DNA of 64,000 nt from positions 114,446 to 178,445 of the forward strand of contig CAJUIW010000005.1 in assembly GCA_910586895.1 (NCBI GenBank). Reading direction: 5' to 3'. Source of the stretch: an uncultured Muribaculaceae bacterium (GTDB lineage: Bacteria; Bacteroidota; Bacteroidia; Bacteroidales; Muribaculaceae). Both the position numbers and the translations under genes were made by a program. The notes under the pieces were generated by a model. That model was not told where the DNA came from and made no database searches. It saw only the letters and a list, made by a program, of their open reading frames with translations. Shown one piece after another: positions 25,281 through 34,900 of the stretch (position 1 is the stretch's first letter; each line of letters opens with the position of its first letter).

Positions 25281-25600
25281 GTTAACCCCGCACAGAGCAA
25301 GGCGGCGTGCGGGGACGTTGCGGACACCTGCCGTGTGAGTCCGGCAGGACGAATTATGCCCATCAGGTGGAATAAGCCGTCCTGAAGGACTCTGTCTATC
25401 TACCGTACATATGCCCGGCACGCCGCTGACGCTCTGTACCGGGTTACATAAAAGTCGCCCTGAAGGGCTATGATAGAGCTGAGATTGAAAGTTATCTTTC
25501 AGATAATTCCATGTGGTTGTCCGATACCGTGGGACTCGCTATCGCTCGGCCCCCGGCTAAGGCGTGAATGAACCTTTCAGGTTCCCTATCCAGAAGTATC
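25281..25600. repeat. Mosaic intergenic repeat element, copy A
   Basis: The segment 25281-25390 and the segment from about 25455 to 25585 each match the copy at 63771-64000 (shared words include GTGGAATAAGCCGTCCTGAA, GATTGAAAGTTATCTTTCAG and GGCTAAGGCGTGAATGAACC). Between them, 25413-25447 is close to the reverse complement of the element's own start (25281-25314) and to 63771-63804. The element is full of short hairpins (CCTGAAGG, GAAAGTTATCTTTC, GAACCTTTCAGGTTC). It carries no gene. The same style of sequence continues weakly to about 25790. Confidence 0.75.
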
Positions 25601-25903
25601 TAATACATGCCAAAGGCATGGCCCTACAAGGAGAATGATCCTTTCAGATTCCCTGCACATGCGGTCGGCTGCGTGCATGCAGAAGCCTCGGAGAGGCGAA
25701 ATGTGTGGCCCTCCCCTTCGAGCGTGCGAGGAGTGGGGATATAAGGCAGAAATATAAACTTATGGCTTCGGAGATGCCTGTTTGTTGATGGATATCTTAA
25801 CTACAGATACGCTGATCAGACTCCTACCTATAACCATTATGTAATCGCAGCACTCAGCCATATGATAAAATGTATACTGGAATTTACATGTTTTGCGAAA
25901 AGA
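25600..25903. other. Gene-free region following the repeat
   Basis: No convincing gene. It has more short palindromes in the style of the repeat (GCCTCGGAGAGGC near 25684, CCTTTCAG near 25640) up to about 25790, then plain AT-richer sequence up to the slyD-like terminator. Confidence 0.5.
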
Positions 25904-25942
25904 AGAGAGGCTGCCTGACGGGTAATGTCAGGCAACCTCTCT
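25904..25942 (-). terminator. Terminator of the SlyD-like gene
   Basis: A 16-nt imperfect stem (AGAGAGGCTGCCTGAC at 25904-25919 with GTCAGGCAACCTCTCT at 25927-25942, one mismatch) has a T-rich stretch downstream on the minus strand. Confidence 0.7.
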
Positions 25943-25965
25943 ATGCTGATTAGGATATGATGCTA

Positions 25966-26553
25966 TCAATGTCCGCAGCCGCAGCCTTCATCGCCACAAT
26001 GGCCATGGCTGTCGCAGCCGCATGAGTCGCCACAGGCGTCATCGCCACAACCGCAGCCGCATCCGTGGGCGGGCTGAAGCTCTTCGGGAGTAGCGTCGCG
26101 AACGGCTGTGATCTTGCCTTTGAAGCGCACATCCTTGCCTGCAAGGGGATGATTGAAGTCCATCTTCACTTCCTTGTCGGTAACTTCGGTGACGATACCG
26201 TTGATACGGAATCCGTCGGCAGTCATCATGGGGAGGATGGCTCCGGGCTTGATGGCTTCTTCATCAAACTTACCGTCAACTTCAAAGATGTCGCGGCCAA
26301 GTGACACTACCTGTTCAGGGTCGTGCGGGCCGAATGCCTCGGCTGACTTTACAACGATGTCAAATGTGCCGTCGACACCAAGACCGTCAATAGCGCGTTC
26401 GAGGGGTGCGATGACACCGCGTGTCACGCCGAACACTATCTTTTCGGGATCCTCGGGTGATGACTGATGCACAAGTGTTTCGCTGCCGTCGGGATTCACC
26501 TGATAGAGGTCATAGCCGAGTTCTACATATTTTCCGGGTTCAATTTTTTCCAT
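25966..26553 (-). CDS. FKBP-type peptidyl-prolyl isomerase, SlyD-like
   Basis: A 195-aa cytoplasmic chaperone and prolyl isomerase. The FKBP core is split by an insert-in-flap domain (about residues 70-130), as in SlyD: VFGVTRGVIAPLERAIDGL, then AFGPHDPEQVVSL, then MDFNHPLAGKDVRFKGKI. The last 35 residues form a Cys/His-rich tail (HGCGCGCGD, CGDEGCGCGH) that should bind nickel or other metals, as the SlyD tail does. In E. coli, SlyD aids hydrogenase nickel insertion, but no hydrogenase genes are in the window. It lies 54 nt downstream of the phosphatase gene on the same strand. Confidence 0.93.
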   Translation of the reverse strand: MEKIEPGKYVELGYDLYQVNPDGSETLVHQSSPEDPEKIVFGVTRGVIAPLERAIDGLGVDGTFDIVVKSAEAFGPHDPEQVVSLGRDIFEVDGKFDEEAIKPGAILPMMTADGFRINGIVTEVTDKEVKMDFNHPLAGKDVRFKGKITAVRDATPEELQPAHGCGCGCGDDACGDSCGCDSHGHCGDEGCGCGH

Positions 26554-26607
26554 AATTATTTGAATTTAGTTTACTTGTGTTATAACAAATACCATGCCAC
26601 AAAGTTG

Positions 26608-27150
26608 TCAGCTGCCGAAAGCAGACATTGTGTCATACAGATTGCGTGTGCCCTCGTCAAGTAGATCGAGTACCGTCTCAAATCCTTCGGCCCCTTCATA
26701 ATATGGGTCAGGGATATGATCGAAGTGGCGCTTATCGCTGAGCAACAGGGCCATGGGGAGCACCTTGAGTTCATCCTCAGGAGTGGGAGCAAGAGCGCGG
26801 AGGCGGGCTATATTTGAATCGTCCATCCCTATAATCAGGTCGAAACGGTCAAAATCAGCCTCACGCACCTGACGGCAGCGGTGGGTGAGCTCCAACCCAC
26901 GCCGGCGGGCGTGCGCCCTCATGCGCGGGTCAGGCAGGTCGCCTATATGATAGTTGCCTGTCCCGGCGGAGTCAACAGTCCATCCGTGCGCATGCTTCTC
27001 CTGAAGCACACTGAGCATCATACCCTCGGCGGCGGGGCTACGGCAGATGTTGCCGAGACACACGAAGAGTACCCGGGGATGCCGGATGTCGGCCACTGAT
27101 TCAAGAGCTTCCCTCAACCGGGGCAAGTCGAAATATTCAAGCAGATTCAT
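26608..27150 (-). CDS. Low-molecular-weight protein-tyrosine phosphatase
   Basis: A 180-aa phosphatase with the active-site loop VCLGNICRSP (Cys31, Arg37) and the general acid in HIPDPYYEG. A VDSAGTGNYHIGD segment follows the loop as usual. Typical members start within 5-10 residues of the loop; here about 25 extra N-terminal residues (MNLLEYFDLPRLREALES) precede it. No later ATG is available before the loop, so the extension seems real. The ATG overlaps the end of lpxB by 14 nt, implying co-translation with lipid A synthesis. The substrate is unknown. Confidence 0.9.
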   Translation of the reverse strand: MNLLEYFDLPRLREALESVADIRHPRVLFVCLGNICRSPAAEGMMLSVLQEKHAHGWTVDSAGTGNYHIGDLPDPRMRAHARRRGLELTHRCRQVREADFDRFDLIIGMDDSNIARLRALAPTPEDELKVLPMALLLSDKRHFDHIPDPYYEGAEGFETVLDLLDEGTRNLYDTMSAFGS

Positions 27151-28267
27151 GTTGCATATCTATTATGGTCCGTGCGGCCGTGGCGGCGGCAGGATTGGTT
27201 CCTAATCTACGGCGTATAAGTTCATATCCGGCCATCTGCTCCGCGCGGCCCGGTGCGCCCGGAAGTATCCGCACCAGTTCGGCATCGACAGCATCCGGAG
27301 TACATTCATGGACAAGCATCTCCGGAATAACAGTCTTGCCGGCTATCAGATTGGGGAGTGTGACGAACGGGCATTTGATGAGCCGCTCCATAATCTTGTA
27401 GCTTATCTTCTGTCCGTTGGCCCTATAGCAGGCCACTTGCGGCGTACCGGCCAGGGCACATTCGAGCGTGGCGGTACCGGAGGTGACGAGAGCTGCGGAG
27501 GCATGCTTCATCAGCGGCGTGGTGACGCCTGACAGCACCGGCAGTGATGTGATGGCGCTGTATATGCCGGCGTCTATACCGGGGGCTCCGGCTATGACGG
27601 CCTGCATGTCGGGATGACGCGCGGCAACGGCAGCCATTACCGGCAGATTGCAGCGTATCTCACCGCGCCGGCTTCCTGGAACAAGCGTCAGCAGCGGCCG
27701 CTCCGGGTCAAGACCGCACGAGGCGAAGAAGTCGGCCCGGTCAGGAGACGATGCGATACGGGCATTTATCTCCTCGACGGAGGGGTTGCCGACATACACG
27801 GCATTCACCCCCTTGCCGGCAAAATACTCCGGCTCAAACGGCAATATCGACAGTACGCACTTCACCAACCGGCGAAGCTGCTTGACACGCCACTCTTTCC
27901 ATGCCCATACCTTAGGCGATATATAATAATATACCGGAATGCCCTTTGACTTGGCGTAGGAGGCCAGCTTAAGGTTGAAGCCGGGATAATCCACAAGCAC
28001 TATCACATCGGGCGCATAGCTGTCGATAGCCTTGCGCGCCACACTGAAATTGCCGAATATCTTACGCAGATTACGAAGCACCTCACTGAAGCCCATGAAA
28101 GCCATGTCGCGGTAATGAATCGTAGGGCTGACACCCGAGGCGGCAGCCATAAGGTCGCCCCCAAGAATTGCAAACTGCGCTTCGGGGTCCAGCTCCCTAA
28201 GCGCTTTTATAAGTTCAGCGGCATGCAAATCGCCTGAGGCCTCTCCGGCCGATATGAAGTAACGCAT
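27137..28267 (-). CDS. lpxB: Lipid-A-disaccharide synthase
   Basis: This peripheral membrane GT19 enzyme joins UDP-2,3-diacylglucosamine and lipid X into the lipid A disaccharide. The 376-aa protein begins MRYFISAGEASGDLHAA, the family N-terminal signature, and contains VDYPGFNLKLASYAKSKG, SPKVWAWKEWRVKQL, LVPGSRRGEI and SGTATLECAL. ATG 28267 is chosen over 28333 because the extension is polar and precedes the signature. A -7 box TAAATTTG lies at 28289-28282 (minus). It is divergent from the MsbA-like exporter, which could flip the product. Confidence 0.95.
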   Translation of the reverse strand: MRYFISAGEASGDLHAAELIKALRELDPEAQFAILGGDLMAAASGVSPTIHYRDMAFMGFSEVLRNLRKIFGNFSVARKAIDSYAPDVIVLVDYPGFNLKLASYAKSKGIPVYYYISPKVWAWKEWRVKQLRRLVKCVLSILPFEPEYFAGKGVNAVYVGNPSVEEINARIASSPDRADFFASCGLDPERPLLTLVPGSRRGEIRCNLPVMAAVAARHPDMQAVIAGAPGIDAGIYSAITSLPVLSGVTTPLMKHASAALVTSGTATLECALAGTPQVACYRANGQKISYKIMERLIKCPFVTLPNLIAGKTVIPEMLVHECTPDAVDAELVRILPGAPGRAEQMAGYELIRRRLGTNPAAATAARTIIDMQHESA

Positions 28268-28311
28268 ACGTTTGTTTTCGGCAAATTTAGAGAAATTCGC
28301 CGAATTTTCAG

Positions 28312-28319
28312 TACTTTTG
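28312..28319 (+). promoter_or_regulatory. -7 box TACTTTTG of the MsbA-like gene
   Basis: TACTTTTG at 28312-28319 lies 37 nt before ATG 28357. The -33 element is poor. It is back to back with the lpxB -7 box (28282-28289). Confidence 0.45.
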
Positions 28320-28356
28320 TCAGCTAACAACATAAGCCAATCAAAGAAATATCGAA

Positions 28357-30198
28357 ATGAGTGACTTTTTCAAGTTGATGCGCCGGTTTGTGCCGCCATA
28401 CAAGAAGTATCTTATACTCAGCATAATATTCAATATCCTTGCTGCCGTACTGACGCTTTTCTCCTTTGCCGTCATCATGCCTATACTGGAGATGCTCTTT
28501 CAGGTCAAGGAGGCCACCTACGGCTACATATCCCTGTCAGGCGTAAAAGCCGATGATATAGTCAACGTGCTTGTCAACAATTTCTACTACTTCACTCAGG
28601 AAGCCATAGGGTCATGGGGTGCATCGGCAACACTGGCGGCGCTGGCAGCACTGCTTGTGGTGATGACAGCCCTAAAGACAGGTGTCACATATCTGGCATC
28701 GCACTTCATCGTGCCTATGCGCTCAGGCATAGTGCGCGATATCCGCAACACAGTGTACGACAAGATAGTATCGCTCCCCATAGGGTTCTTCTCCAGCGAG
28801 CGCAAGGGCGACGTGATGGCCCGCATGAGCGGCGACGTGGCGGAGATTGAGAATTCCATCATGTCATCGCTCGACATGATGTTCAAGAACCCGGTGATGA
28901 TACTGGTATGCCTTGGCATGATGATAGCCATCAGTTGGCAACTGACCCTGTTTGTACTCGTTCTGCTCCCGATAGCGGGAGTGGCCATGGGCAAGATTGG
29001 CAAACGCCTTAAGCGCACTTCGCTCGAGGGACAGCAGCAGTGGGGCCTGATAATGAGCAACATCGAGGAAACCCTCGGCGGACTGCGCATCATCAAGGCT
29101 TTCAATGCCGAGGACAAGGTGAAGAAGCGCTTCCATGAAGGGACGGAGAAATTCTTCCGGATATCCAACCGCGTGGCACGCCGCCAGGCTCTGGCTCATC
29201 CTATGAGTGAGTTCCTCGGCACCACCACCATAGCCATAGTGCTCTGGTTCGGCGGCTCGCTGATACTGAGCGGCCACTCTTACCTGTCGGCATCGATGTT
29301 CATCTACTACATGGTGATATTCTACAACATCATCAATCCGGCCAAGGATCTGAGCAAGGCTATGTACTCCATACAGAAAGGACTTGCATCGATGGAGCGC
29401 GTGGATGTGATACTCAATGCCAACAACCCGATAACCGACCCTGAGAATCCCGAAGAACCCGGCAAGCTTCAGGGACATGTGCAGTACCACAACGTATGCT
29501 TCGGATATGACAAGGATGTGCCTGTGGTGAAAAACGTGAATATCGACATACGTCCGGGCGACACTGTGGCTCTGGTAGGTCAGAGCGGCAGCGGCAAATC
29601 GACACTCGCCGACCTGCTCCCCCGTTTCTACGATACGGACAGCGGTTCGATAACCATTGACGGCCACGATATCCGCTCACTGCGTGTGCATGACCTGCGC
29701 GCAATGATGGGTAATGTCAATCAGGAGGCAATACTGTTCAACGATTCGTTCTACAACAACATAACCTTCGGCGTGCGCAACGCCACCATGGACGAGGTGA
29801 TAGCCGCCGCAAAGATTGCCAATGCCCACGAATTTATCGAGGCATCCGAACATGGCTACGACACCAACATTGGCGACCGCGGCTGCAAGCTGTCAGGCGG
29901 ACAGCGCCAGCGCATATCCATAGCCCGCGCCATTCTGAAAAATCCCCCGATACTTATCCTTGACGAGGCCACATCAGCGCTTGACAGCGAAAGCGAACAG
30001 CTCGTGCAGCAGGCCCTGGACCGCCTGATGAAGGACAGGACCACACTGGTCATAGCCCATCGTCTTTCGACAATACGCAACGCCACCACTATATGCGTCA
30101 TGCACGAAGGGCGCATAGTGGAACAAGGCTCACATGATGAACTCCTCCGGCTTAACGGTTACTACACCCGACTTGTCGAGATGCAGTCCATGAGTTAA
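28357..30198 (+). CDS. MsbA-like ABC exporter, fused permease and ATPase
   Basis: A 613-aa half-transporter. The N-terminal six-helix ABC type IV domain spans about residues 1-340. The ATPase (about 365-613) has Walker A VGQSGSGKST, signature LSGGQRQRISIARA, Walker B LILDEATSALD and VIAHRLSTI. Heterologous family members export lipids, lipid A precursors, drugs or peptides. The position opposite lpxB suggests lipid A-core flipping, but this is inference. It is followed by a terminator-like hairpin that overlaps its stop codon. Confidence 0.88.
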   Translation: MSDFFKLMRRFVPPYKKYLILSIIFNILAAVLTLFSFAVIMPILEMLFQVKEATYGYISLSGVKADDIVNVLVNNFYYFTQEAIGSWGASATLAALAALLVVMTALKTGVTYLASHFIVPMRSGIVRDIRNTVYDKIVSLPIGFFSSERKGDVMARMSGDVAEIENSIMSSLDMMFKNPVMILVCLGMMIAISWQLTLFVLVLLPIAGVAMGKIGKRLKRTSLEGQQQWGLIMSNIEETLGGLRIIKAFNAEDKVKKRFHEGTEKFFRISNRVARRQALAHPMSEFLGTTTIAIVLWFGGSLILSGHSYLSASMFIYYMVIFYNIINPAKDLSKAMYSIQKGLASMERVDVILNANNPITDPENPEEPGKLQGHVQYHNVCFGYDKDVPVVKNVNIDIRPGDTVALVGQSGSGKSTLADLLPRFYDTDSGSITIDGHDIRSLRVHDLRAMMGNVNQEAILFNDSFYNNITFGVRNATMDEVIAAAKIANAHEFIEASEHGYDTNIGDRGCKLSGGQRQRISIARAILKNPPILILDEATSALDSESEQLVQQALDRLMKDRTTLVIAHRLSTIRNATTICVMHEGRIVEQGSHDELLRLNGYYTRLVEMQSMS

Positions 30199-30232
30199 CA
30201 AAAGTGTCCACTAATTATAAACACTTTTGTTA
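30196..30232 (+). terminator. Hairpin at the end of the MsbA-like gene
   Basis: A 12-bp perfect stem (TAACAAAAGTGT at 30196-30207 with ACACTTTTGTTA at 30221-30232) includes the stop codon. The 3' arm is T-rich but no long T-run follows. Confidence 0.55.
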
Positions 30233-30298
30233 TATTAACGCAACATACTAAAAAGTCTGAATTTTTTTGGGTGTATAATTAATTTTGCATCTAAATAT

Positions 30299-30329
30299 TT
30301 TGCAGTCTTATATTAAAGAGCTATATTTG
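30299..30329 (+). promoter_or_regulatory. Promoter of candidate small RNA
   Basis: TTTG at 30299-30302, 19 nt, then TATATTTG at 30322-30329. A second -7-like TAATTTTG is at 30280-30287. No gene starts on the plus strand before the terminator at 30420-30458. Confidence 0.6.
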
Positions 30330-30335
30330 TGCCGA

Positions 30336-30458
30336 TTTAGAATCCCAAATGTATAATATAAGGCAACACAAAGATTAAGATTAACAATCACATCCCTGTA
30401 TACACTTTACAACATGTTAGTGGGAGCTATGTCGTGAGACATGGCTCCCACGCCTTTT
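30336..30458 (+). ncRNA. Candidate small non-coding RNA, about 120 nt
   Basis: A consensus promoter (30299-30329) and a strong terminator (14-bp stem 30420-30433 with 30438-30451, one G-U, loop GTGA, then T at 30454-30458) bracket about 120 nt with no open frame longer than about 10 codons. I recognise no known RNA family. It could be an independent sRNA. Boundaries are predicted, not observed. Confidence 0.45.
30420..30458 (+). terminator. Strong Rho-independent terminator
   Basis: GTGGGAGCTATGTC (30420-30433) pairs with GACATGGCTCCCAC (30438-30451) across a GTGA tetraloop, followed by CCTTTTT. Confidence 0.85.
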
Positions 30459-30481
30459 TCAGGAGATAGGATTATAATGGA

Positions 30482-30526
30482 TAAAAAGCACGGACCTGTG
30501 GCGGCTGAGCCGCTGCAGGTCCGTGT
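30482..30526 (-). terminator. Terminator of the B12 uptake operon
   Basis: A 17-nt stem (30489-30505 with 30509-30525, nearly perfect, loop TGA) is followed on the minus strand by CTTTTTAT. It lies 24 nt past the last gene of the operon. Confidence 0.8.
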
Positions 30527-30549
30527 AACCAAAGTTGAAAAGAATCCGT

Positions 30550-31962
30550 CTAACGGATGATTATCTTCTTAGCCTCACTTGATGAACGCCAGATGTAGAG
30601 CCCCGGGGCCAACTCAGGCCAATCGCCGTAGTTGACGCCCTTCTTTACACATACTCCATCGAGCGAATACAGATTGCCCGCAACGCTGCTTCCATCAACA
30701 CCGATCGAGCCTATGGCTGCAGGGCCATCATTCTTCTGCGGGAATACGAAGAGCGAGGGGAACCAATAGTTCTCAATCATGGAATAGTCACGCAGCTTCT
30801 CACCTGACGCCGAATAGCGACGGGTGATATATGTCTGATTCTGATTGCCATGATAGAGCGACATGTAGACATCGTCAGTCACAGGATGCACGCCTAACGA
30901 ACATCCGTAGAGCGACCAGTCAGCCCCCTCGGCATCCAGATCTACGAACAGCGACTGCTCCTTCGTGTCGCAGTCAAATTTGTAAATCTTCGTGCCGCTC
31001 CACCATCGCGAGCTGCTCCCCTTCCAGTAAAGGCAATTCTGCACCGTAGATGCGACAAACGCATCGGGAGTCCATGCATACCATGAATTGGAGGGCGCAA
31101 GCATATCGTTAGCCAGCGGAACCACTTCATACTCGAGAGTCGCCGGGTCAACGCGCATGAGATAGCTCAACGGAGTACCTGTGCCCTGCGTATCCTTGGC
31201 CACGGAGAGCCACAGCTGGCCGTCGCGCGACTTGACCACAGACCCTATTCCGGCACCCTCCTGCACCACATCCATCGATATGGTATGGATTACTTCATCC
31301 ACTGCAGGGTCAATCACAAGAAGCCCGCTCTGCTGATGTGCTACAAACACCCGGCCGGCAGCGGTGACCATCGAGCCTGACTGCCCATGATAAAGCGAGC
31401 CGGTTGGATCCGTGTTCGGCTTGTCGCTGTCGCCACCGGCATTAGGATTAGCCGAGCCTTTTACCTGTCCGAGGATGGCAAAACTGTTCAGGTCCATCAC
31501 CCACACACCGTTGCTTGACGATACATACCCCTTGTCGGCTGTTACACCCACAAATCCGCGGCCATCGCACTGCGCTCCCGAAGGGTCGATCTGCGATGCC
31601 TGATAGAGTACCTTCATATCCGATGCGTCAGCCACCGTGATACGGCCGCCGGTTATCGAAGCTCCGGGGTCCTTATCCTGTTTCGCTATCAGATAGAACC
31701 GGCCGTTCCATATAGCTCCGAACTGATTGGTGCAGCCTAATTCCACGCCGGGATTCTCCTTCTGAATGACACGGTAGTACCAGTTATCACCGGCCGGTTC
31801 ATCGGGCAACAGATAATTGACAGTTGAATTCTGATGACCATACCAGTCCTCGTTGACTATAAAGACACCCTGCTTATAGTCGACGTCAGAAGAGGCAAAG
31901 AGAGCGGGGGCGCTGAAAAGAGCAGCCCCCACTGCCATATAAAGTATTGTCCTGCGGTTCAT
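30550..31962 (-). CDS. Secreted beta-propeller protein (DUF5074/YncE-like) in the B12 operon
   Basis: A 470-aa protein with a signal peptide (MNRRTILYMAVGAALFSAPALFAS). Its repeated blade-like units (GVFIVNEDWYGHQNSTVNYL, GVWVMDLNSFAILGQVKG, GLLVIDPAVDEVIHTISM) resemble the seven-bladed propeller of BtuG-type B12-binding proteins. It ends with a sorting-like tail (LAPGLYIWRSSSEAKKIIIR) instead of an N-terminal lipid anchor. As last gene of the riboswitch operon it probably binds corrinoids or assists capture outside the cell. Its ATG overlaps the end of the LRR gene by 4 nt. Confidence 0.75.
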   Translation of the reverse strand: MNRRTILYMAVGAALFSAPALFASSDVDYKQGVFIVNEDWYGHQNSTVNYLLPDEPAGDNWYYRVIQKENPGVELGCTNQFGAIWNGRFYLIAKQDKDPGASITGGRITVADASDMKVLYQASQIDPSGAQCDGRGFVGVTADKGYVSSSNGVWVMDLNSFAILGQVKGSANPNAGGDSDKPNTDPTGSLYHGQSGSMVTAAGRVFVAHQQSGLLVIDPAVDEVIHTISMDVVQEGAGIGSVVKSRDGQLWLSVAKDTQGTGTPLSYLMRVDPATLEYEVVPLANDMLAPSNSWYAWTPDAFVASTVQNCLYWKGSSSRWWSGTKIYKFDCDTKEQSLFVDLDAEGADWSLYGCSLGVHPVTDDVYMSLYHGNQNQTYITRRYSASGEKLRDYSMIENYWFPSLFVFPQKNDGPAAIGSIGVDGSSVAGNLYSLDGVCVKKGVNYGDWPELAPGLYIWRSSSEAKKIIIR

Positions 31963-34900
31963 CGGATAACAATTTTAGCAGCCTGCTGCGCTCCATTGCC
32001 GCTTACGCTGACAATGTAGACACCGGGAGCTACATTCAGGTCAAATACCGATGCCTCTGCCTGACATTCGAAAGTTGCACAAACAGCCCCGTTCATTGAG
32101 ATGACCTTAGCAACAGCGCCGGCACAACCGGGGAGTGTAAGTATTCCGTCGGCATACGATATTCCGCTGCCGTCAGCGGCAATACCGGCTATGGCCGATG
32201 TTCCGTCAGTCACAAACACATCCGGTTCGGAAGCCACCTCTGTGGTGCCGAGAGTGTACACCCAATGATATGTGTACTTGGTGCCGGGCTTAAGGCCGGT
32301 CAGAGTTGCCGACAGCTTGCCGGAAGAGAGTGTAGCCTCTACTTCGTTGGCTTCAGCATCATCTGCAAGAGCCTCTGGTTCGTCCGCCTCTACCACCTCG
32401 CTGTAAACGAGCTTAACGGTAGCGGCAGAAAGCTGTTTTTCATTCATTGCGGCAAAACGTTCGGGGATTGCCTCGGCATAATCGACACTCAGTTCAGAGG
32501 TGATCTCTGCGTCATCATTATTTCCCGGAGTAGCCTTGCCGGCTTCAAAGGTCACATCAAGTTTCGGCTCACGAGCACCGGCAGTTTTCCAATAGGAGCT
32601 CTTGGCGTAGAATGCTGCTGAAGTTCCCGAAGGAAGTATTACATCGGCATACGTGTTTGAAGTGAGTTTGAGAGCATTGGCTGTACAGGTAAACGGCGTG
32701 GCGTTTGTATAGTATATTTTCAGTCCTGCAGGCACACCATTGACCATATAGTTCTTAGTTGTTGCAATCTTGGCCGGGAATACAAGCTCCTTAAGCGAGG
32801 TGTTGCGGAACATGTATGTGCCTATTGTGGTCAGATTGTCAGGCAGTTCTATGGCGGTGAGCTGAGTCATACCATCGAATGCATAATCGCCTATTGAGGT
32901 GAGCGTCGACGGCAATTTCGGCGAGAGATTAAGCGCCTTACAGTTGACAAAGGCATTGGTAGCTATCGAGGTGATACCTTCAGGCAGGACAACCACAGGT
33001 GCTGTTTCATCATCTGCCTCAGCAGCAGTGGCAGCTGTCTGTCCGTTGCCGGCAAATACTATGTTACGCAGGCTTGTGCAGTCCTTGAAGAACGCGGATT
33101 GGATAGAAGTGACGCGATTAGCGAATGTTACTTCCTCCAGCGATGAGCAGCCACTGAACGTACGTGTATCAAGTCTTGTGACACTCGCAGGAATAACCAC
33201 GCTCTTCAGTGCCTTACAGTTTTCAAACGCCGCCATACCGAGTGTAGTAAGTCCGGAAGGAAGCTCAACATTAAGTTTTGTGCAGCCTTGGAATGCCTGA
33301 CTGCTTATTGTTTTTATATTTGTCAGATCAATGGTTTCAAGAGAGGAACATCCGTTGAATGCGGAGCCACCTATCGATGTGACGCCAGCCGGCATCTTAA
33401 CCTCTTTAAGACTTGTACATGACCCGAAAGCATAGCCGGGAATTTCGGTCAGGCTTTCAGGGAGTTCAATGCTCTCAAGTGACTGGCACATGTAGAACAC
33501 ATTTGTGCCCATTTTTGTAACAGCACCTTTCATAACTACATTCTTCAGTCCAAGGCAATAGTTGAACAGATAGGTAGGCAGTGTGGTAACGCCGGCAGGA
33601 ATCTCAATGCTTTCAAGCGACTGGCACTGTGAGAAGGCATTCGCTTCAATCGTGGTGAGCGCTTCAGGAAGAACGAAGCTCTTTACAGAATCGCAATAAT
33701 TGAAAGCATACTGGCCGATAGTGATTACTGTAGAGGGGATAGTTATGCTCTTCAGACTTGAAGTCTCCTTATATGCAAGGTTCATATTGAACGCATGCTT
33801 CGGAATTGCGGTGAGTCCTTCGGGCAGAACCACGCTTGTCAGATTCTTAGCCCCAAAGAAACAGCTGTCGGCCAAAGCCGTCACCTTATAAGCCTTGTTC
33901 TGGAAATTGACTGTGGCTGGAATCACCAGATCTCCGGTATAACCCTCCAGATTGGCATTTTTGATAAGGGTAGCTGAAGGCTTGCCGTCAAAATGGCAAT
34001 ATGATACTACAATCTCTGCTTCATCGCCGCTGTCTGTAACCTTATATGTCACACCCGATGCTACAAACTTATCACCAACAGCAACATCCGTAGCAAACGA
34101 TTCCACCTTGGCAAAGTTCTTCCAGCCGGCAGCTTTGCCATACAGTTCTTCAGAGCCTCCGGGTACACGGAGGGTAGCTGTCTCATATGCGCCATCAAAT
34201 ACAGTCTCGTCAATATCAAACGGGAAGCGGTTAAATGATGTCACACTCTTAAGGGCTGAACATTCAAGGAATGCCCCCTCTTCTATAGTCTTTACAGTAG
34301 CGGGGATCTCCACGGATTCAAGTGCGCTACAGGTGGCGAACGCGCATGAACCTATCGCAGTGATATTTTCAGGAATCACAAGGCTTGTGATGGCTGTGCC
34401 CATGAAAGCATAGGCCGGAATCTCCTTCAGTCCGGAGGGAATGTGAATCTCAGTCAGAGGACAATCGGCAAATGCTGACTCACCGATTGAAGTTATATTG
34501 TCAGTGATATTTATTTTTGTCAGCTTATCTGAATCAAGGAAAGCGGATGCGCCTATCGAAGTTACGGTTGACGGAAGAACCACTTCGGTAACTTCACTGC
34601 TCTGGAAAGCCGCCTTACCTACCCCGACAACTGTGTAAGTGGTATCATTCACAGTAAATGTCGACGGGATAGTCACCACTCCAGAATATTTTTCATTCTC
34701 CGATGCCGGAGATGCTACCTCAACTGTGCTGTTGGCATAGCTTTTGAGAGTGTAACGGATACCTTCATACATGAATTCTGTCTGCGCTCCGGCAGGAATA
34801 GGCTGGGGAGCTGCCTCAAATTCCTTGAGCGAGTAGCTTCCAAAATTTCTTGAGAAATTCCATGCATCCCATGCGCCGTCAGAAAGCACACGCCCCGAAG

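Noticed and set aside
25281..25600. Insertion sequence with transposase
   Set aside because: The region repeats elsewhere and has inverted segments but contains no frame of transposase size.
25950..26144. Ala/Met-rich minus-strand frame at the end of the SlyD-like gene
   Set aside because: It is an artefact of the repetitive Cys/His/Gly-coding tail read in another frame.
28864..29667. Long minus-strand frame (267 codons) opposite the MsbA-like exporter
   Set aside because: The plus strand encodes all conserved ABC motifs; the antisense frame shows no domain, signal or promoter.
28357..30198. Second peptide exporter for the RiPP system
   Set aside because: It has no C39 peptidase domain, is on the other strand and lies opposite lpxB, so a lipid exporter role is more likely.
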